DNA of 64,000 nt from Flavobacterium sp. SH_e (GTDB taxonomy: Bacteria > Bacteroidota > Bacteroidia > Flavobacteriales > Flavobacteriaceae), in NCBI RefSeq assembly GCF_025717045.1, contig NZ_JAOVZN010000001.1, positions 62,001 to 126,000 of the forward strand, in the 5' to 3' direction. Position numbers and translations under genes: made by a program. Below, piece after piece: positions 62,021-64,000 of this stretch. The notes under the pieces are model-generated. The model did no database searches. It was not told the DNA's origin and saw only the letters and a program-made list of their open reading frames with translations. Numbering within the stretch: the stretch's first letter is position 1; each line of letters begins with the position of its first letter.

Positions 62021-62593
62021 TTATGTTAAATTGATATTCAGGTCGTTTAATTCATCGGCTGAATTAATATTAGTCAAGTGATAATTTTCGCTTTCTTCTA
62101 TATTGATAATCTGATGCGGAAGTTTGGCCAGCAAATCCATCATTTTTAACTCATTCGAATCAATTGCTTCTTTAATAACAGGAACAATATTTTTGGAATA
62201 AATCCCAATCAACGGATGTGTTTTACTTTCTGATGCAAAAACTGTAATTCCTGCTTCTTGAGTATGTTTTGAAATTAATTCCTGCAATAATTCGGTTGAA
62301 ATTAACGGAATATCACAGCTTAAAATCAGATTGAATTCAGTTTCAGAATGCGATAATGCCGTGTAAATTCCGCCCAATGGGCCTTTATCTACAATTAAAT
62401 CGGGAATTTTTTCATATTCCAAATAGTCGTATTCTTTTGATGCTGTAATCAGTTTAATTCGATCTGTTATTGGTAAAATTGCCTGAATGATGTGCTCAAT
62501 AAATGGCCTATCTTGAAACAAAACCAATCCTTTTTCTGACTGCATTCTGGTGCTTTTTCCTCCGCAAAGAATAAATACTGTTAGTGTTTCCAT
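62021..62593 (-). CDS. mobA: Molybdenum cofactor guanylyltransferase
   Basis: 190 residues. It attaches GMP to molybdopterin to form the MGD cofactor needed by NasA. N-terminal signature FILCGGKSTRMQSEKGLVLF (GTP loop), then SCDIPLISTELLQEL, and HPLIGIYSKNIVPVI. It lies 6 bases before cobA on the same strand. Confidence 0.93.
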   Translation of the reverse strand: METLTVFILCGGKSTRMQSEKGLVLFQDRPFIEHIIQAILPITDRIKLITASKEYDYLEYEKIPDLIVDKGPLGGIYTALSHSETEFNLILSCDIPLISTELLQELISKHTQEAGITVFASESKTHPLIGIYSKNIVPVIKEAIDSNELKMMDLLAKLPHQIINIEESENYHLTNINSADELNDLNINLT

Positions 62594-62640
62594 GATATTT
62601 TTGTTTCAAGTTTTCTTTGTTTCAGGTTGCGATGAGTTTT

Positions 62641-62798
62641 TTACCGCAAAGTGCGCTAAGTTTTTTGCTCATTGCTACCTTTAAAATTAAGTTCGCAAAG
62701 CTCAATCTGCACAAAGCTTTGCGTGCTTTACTATTTCTACAACCGCTTTTATAAAAGTTTGCGTGCTTTGCGTAAATCTTTGCGTGCTTTGCGGTTAA
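62641..62798. repeat. Intergenic inverted repeat upstream of mobA (CTTTGCGG type)
   Basis: Outer arms TTACCGCAAAG (62641-62651) and CTTTGCGGTTAA (62787-62798). The interior has repeated CTTTGCGTGCTTTGCG words. It fills the 218-base gap between tauE and mobA and looks like part of the dispersed TTTGCGTGCTT set. Both strands have open frames here, and they are artefacts. Confidence 0.7.
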
Positions 62799-62811
62799 AT
62801 TCACTTTATTT

Positions 62812-63558
62812 TCAAGGAAAAATCAATTTAACGCTTGCCATTAAAATTACTATTCCTAATACCATTTTTAATGTTCTGTTCGAAAAAGAACCGCTTCCGT
62901 AAAATCCTCCTAGTATCCCGCCAATAACTGCAATTGGAACTAAGTAAAAGCTTTCCATTGGGATTGTTTTTCCTCCCAAAAAGAATCCTAACATTCCAGC
63001 GAAAGAATTCACAAAAATGAATAAACTCGAAATTGCTGCTGATTCTTTCACCGAAGCCCATCCTAAAAACAATAGAATCGGACTTAAAATAATTCCGCCG
63101 CCAATTCCTAACATTCCAGATAATAATCCGATGGCAAAACCAATTGTTAGTGCAAACGGAAGATTAATTTTTACTTCTTCTTTTTCTTTAAAATTAAATA
63201 CTCCAAACAGCCTCAACGCTGCAAAGACTAATACAATTCCTAAAACAATTTTATAAATCGCATTATCCAAAGTGATAAAACCTCCAATAAACGCTGCCGG
63301 AATTGATGCAATTGCAAACGGATAAAAGAGCTTTGGCTTGAAATAATTATTCTTATAATAAAACAAAAATGAAATGCTCGAAACGAACAAATTCAATAGC
63401 AAAGCCGATGGTTTCATAATCGAAACCGGAAAAGCAAAAATGCTCATCAAAGCTAAATATCCCGAAGCTCCGCCGTGCCCAACGCTTGAATATAAAAATG
63501 CAATTACAATTAAGGCAAAACTGAATAATAATATATTTTCGGAACTTAGAAGACTCAT
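62812..63558 (-). CDS. TauE/SafE family (sulfite exporter-like) permease
   Basis: 248 residues with about eight membrane helices. Family signatures: FLYSSVGHGGASGYLALMSI at the N-terminus and GLLSGMLGIGGGIILSPILLF in the centre (GxxxGxxGxGGGxxxxP). The substrate is unknown; the family exports sulfite, sulfoacetate and other organic anions. It is placed between moeA and mobA, so it could relate to sulfur or nitrite balance in the island (inference). Confidence 0.88.
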   Translation of the reverse strand: MSLLSSENILLFSFALIVIAFLYSSVGHGGASGYLALMSIFAFPVSIMKPSALLLNLFVSSISFLFYYKNNYFKPKLFYPFAIASIPAAFIGGFITLDNAIYKIVLGIVLVFAALRLFGVFNFKEKEEVKINLPFALTIGFAIGLLSGMLGIGGGIILSPILLFLGWASVKESAAISSLFIFVNSFAGMLGFFLGGKTIPMESFYLVPIAVIGGILGGFYGSGSFSNRTLKMVLGIVILMASVKLIFP

Positions 63559-63663
63559 TTTTTGTTTAATTGGTTAACTTTTTAATCGTTTTTTATTTGC
63601 TGTGTGTTTTTATTTATACAGCGCTTTTTGCTTTTTTCCGTAAAATCTACTTTCTAAAAAACT

Positions 63664-64000
63664 CTAATCAATGGGCAGAATCGTTACTGACTCTCCTTTT
63701 TTTATATTTTCGACATCCTGTGGTACGATCACTAATCCATTTGCTATAGCAAAAGAATTCAGCATTGAAGAGGCTTGTCCGTCTAAAATCTCAACACTGG
63801 TTTCATTATATAACGCTTTTAAGAAAAGTGTTTTTCCAGTTGTATTAGTTATTTGATTGTCTAATTTTCGGACAATCTTTGGCAGATGCGTAGTAGAAAA
63901 TCCCATTCTATTTTTGACTGCAGGATATACGTAAATATAAAAATTAGTCAATGACGAAGCTGGATTTCCAGGAAGCGCAAATACCAATGTATCTTTTTTA
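63664..64000 (-). CDS. moeA: Molybdopterin molybdenumtransferase, C-terminal part
   Basis: Only the last 111 codons are in the window; the reading frame is open through position 64000, and the apparent TTG start at 63987 is internal. The segment has KKDTLVFALPGNPASSLTNF and the domain IV end typical of MoeA (RKLDNQITNTTGKTLFLKALY, and FAIANGLVIVPQDVENIKKGESVTILPID). MoeA inserts molybdenum into adenylated molybdopterin. It is the first operon gene visible here, 105 bases before tauE. Confidence 0.92.
   Translation of the reverse strand, partial: KKDTLVFALPGNPASSLTNFYIYVYPAVKNRMGFSTTHLPKIVRKLDNQITNTTGKTLFLKALYNETSVEILDGQASSMLNSFAIANGLVIVPQDVENIKKGESVTILPID

Noticed and set aside
62622..62902. 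Short ORFs on both strands between mobA and tauE
   Set aside because: They lie in a repeat with the words CTTTGCG and show no family pattern.
63664..63987. Complete 107-residue gene starting with TTG
   Set aside because: The frame stays open to the window end and matches the inside of MoeA, so it is the 3' part of a longer gene.

Overview
The window is a low-GC chromosomal segment from a Bacteroidota bacterium, most likely Flavobacterium or a close relative. Support comes from the gene content (TamB, THUMP-like methyltransferase, DUF4159, DUF3291, LprI and STM3941-like proteins), Bacteroidota-type promoters (TAnnTTTG at -7), and families of intergenic inverted repeats of a kind familiar from flavobacterial genomes. 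No plasmid, phage structural or transposase gene is visible. The genus is inferred from family recognition, not from a database search.

Layout. Positions 1-7200 (minus strand) hold the start of a BadF-type N-acetylglucosamine kinase, gapA, pfkA and a giant TamB-like envelope protein. Positions 7350-17100 (mostly plus) hold housekeeping genes (tsaD, rsmE, a SpoU methyltransferase, a THUMP-like methyltransferase, an AI-2E-type permease), secreted or lipoproteins (DUF4159, M43 metalloprotease, VanX-like dipeptidase) and an unrecognised 297-residue protein. Positions 17100-23700 carry a fatty-acid desaturase, a divergent HTH-regulator/small-gene cassette, a GH9 glycosidase with a ThuA-like partner, and a PRC-barrel gene. 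A cluster of three tRNA genes (Arg-UCU, Pro-UGG, Ser-GCU, minus strand) lies at 23954-24216, beside a decayed copy of the tRNA-Arg 3' end plus its terminator. Positions 24400-37200 are ordinary accessory metabolism: thiolase, NlpC/P60, SMI1/KNR4-like, AraC plus aldo/keto reductase, a quinone-type oxidoreductase with an ABM monooxygenase, DUF3291, M19 dipeptidase, methyltransferase, LysR, DUF2130 and META.

Positions 37450-64000 are dominated by an assimilatory nitrate island: nirB and nirD, a DUF4202 gene, a NarX/PilJ-type sensor kinase with a NarL-type response regulator, a NarK-type transporter, an outer-membrane porin of the alginate-export family, a Crp/Fnr regulator, and a nitrate reductase fused to an FAD/NAD(P)H module and a BFD-type iron-sulfur domain. 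Next come an unusual nitrite-reductase-like/rubredoxin protein and a minus-strand molybdenum-cofactor operon (moeA, tauE-like, mobA, cobA, moaD, moeB, lprI-like, moaE, moaCB, moaA). The parts fit together. The porin and NarK import nitrate, the fused NasA reduces it using Mo-bis-MGD, and NirBD reduces nitrite using siroheme, for which CobA makes the precursor. The Moa/Moe/Mob enzymes make the Mo cofactor, and the sensor/regulator pair and Crp/Fnr protein probably control it all.

The most interesting signal is regulatory. Four promoters of the nitrate island (nirB, response regulator, narK, nasA) share an extended -7 motif, TAC[T/G]TA[T/C]nTT[T/A][G/A]C[A/G]T, and three of them carry 7-2-7 inverted heptamers (TACGTAT or TAAGTAT arms), the arrangement used by NarL/NarP in proteobacteria. 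A Crp-spaced dyad lies upstream of the porin. These look like an uncharacterised nitrate-response regulon of Bacteroidota.
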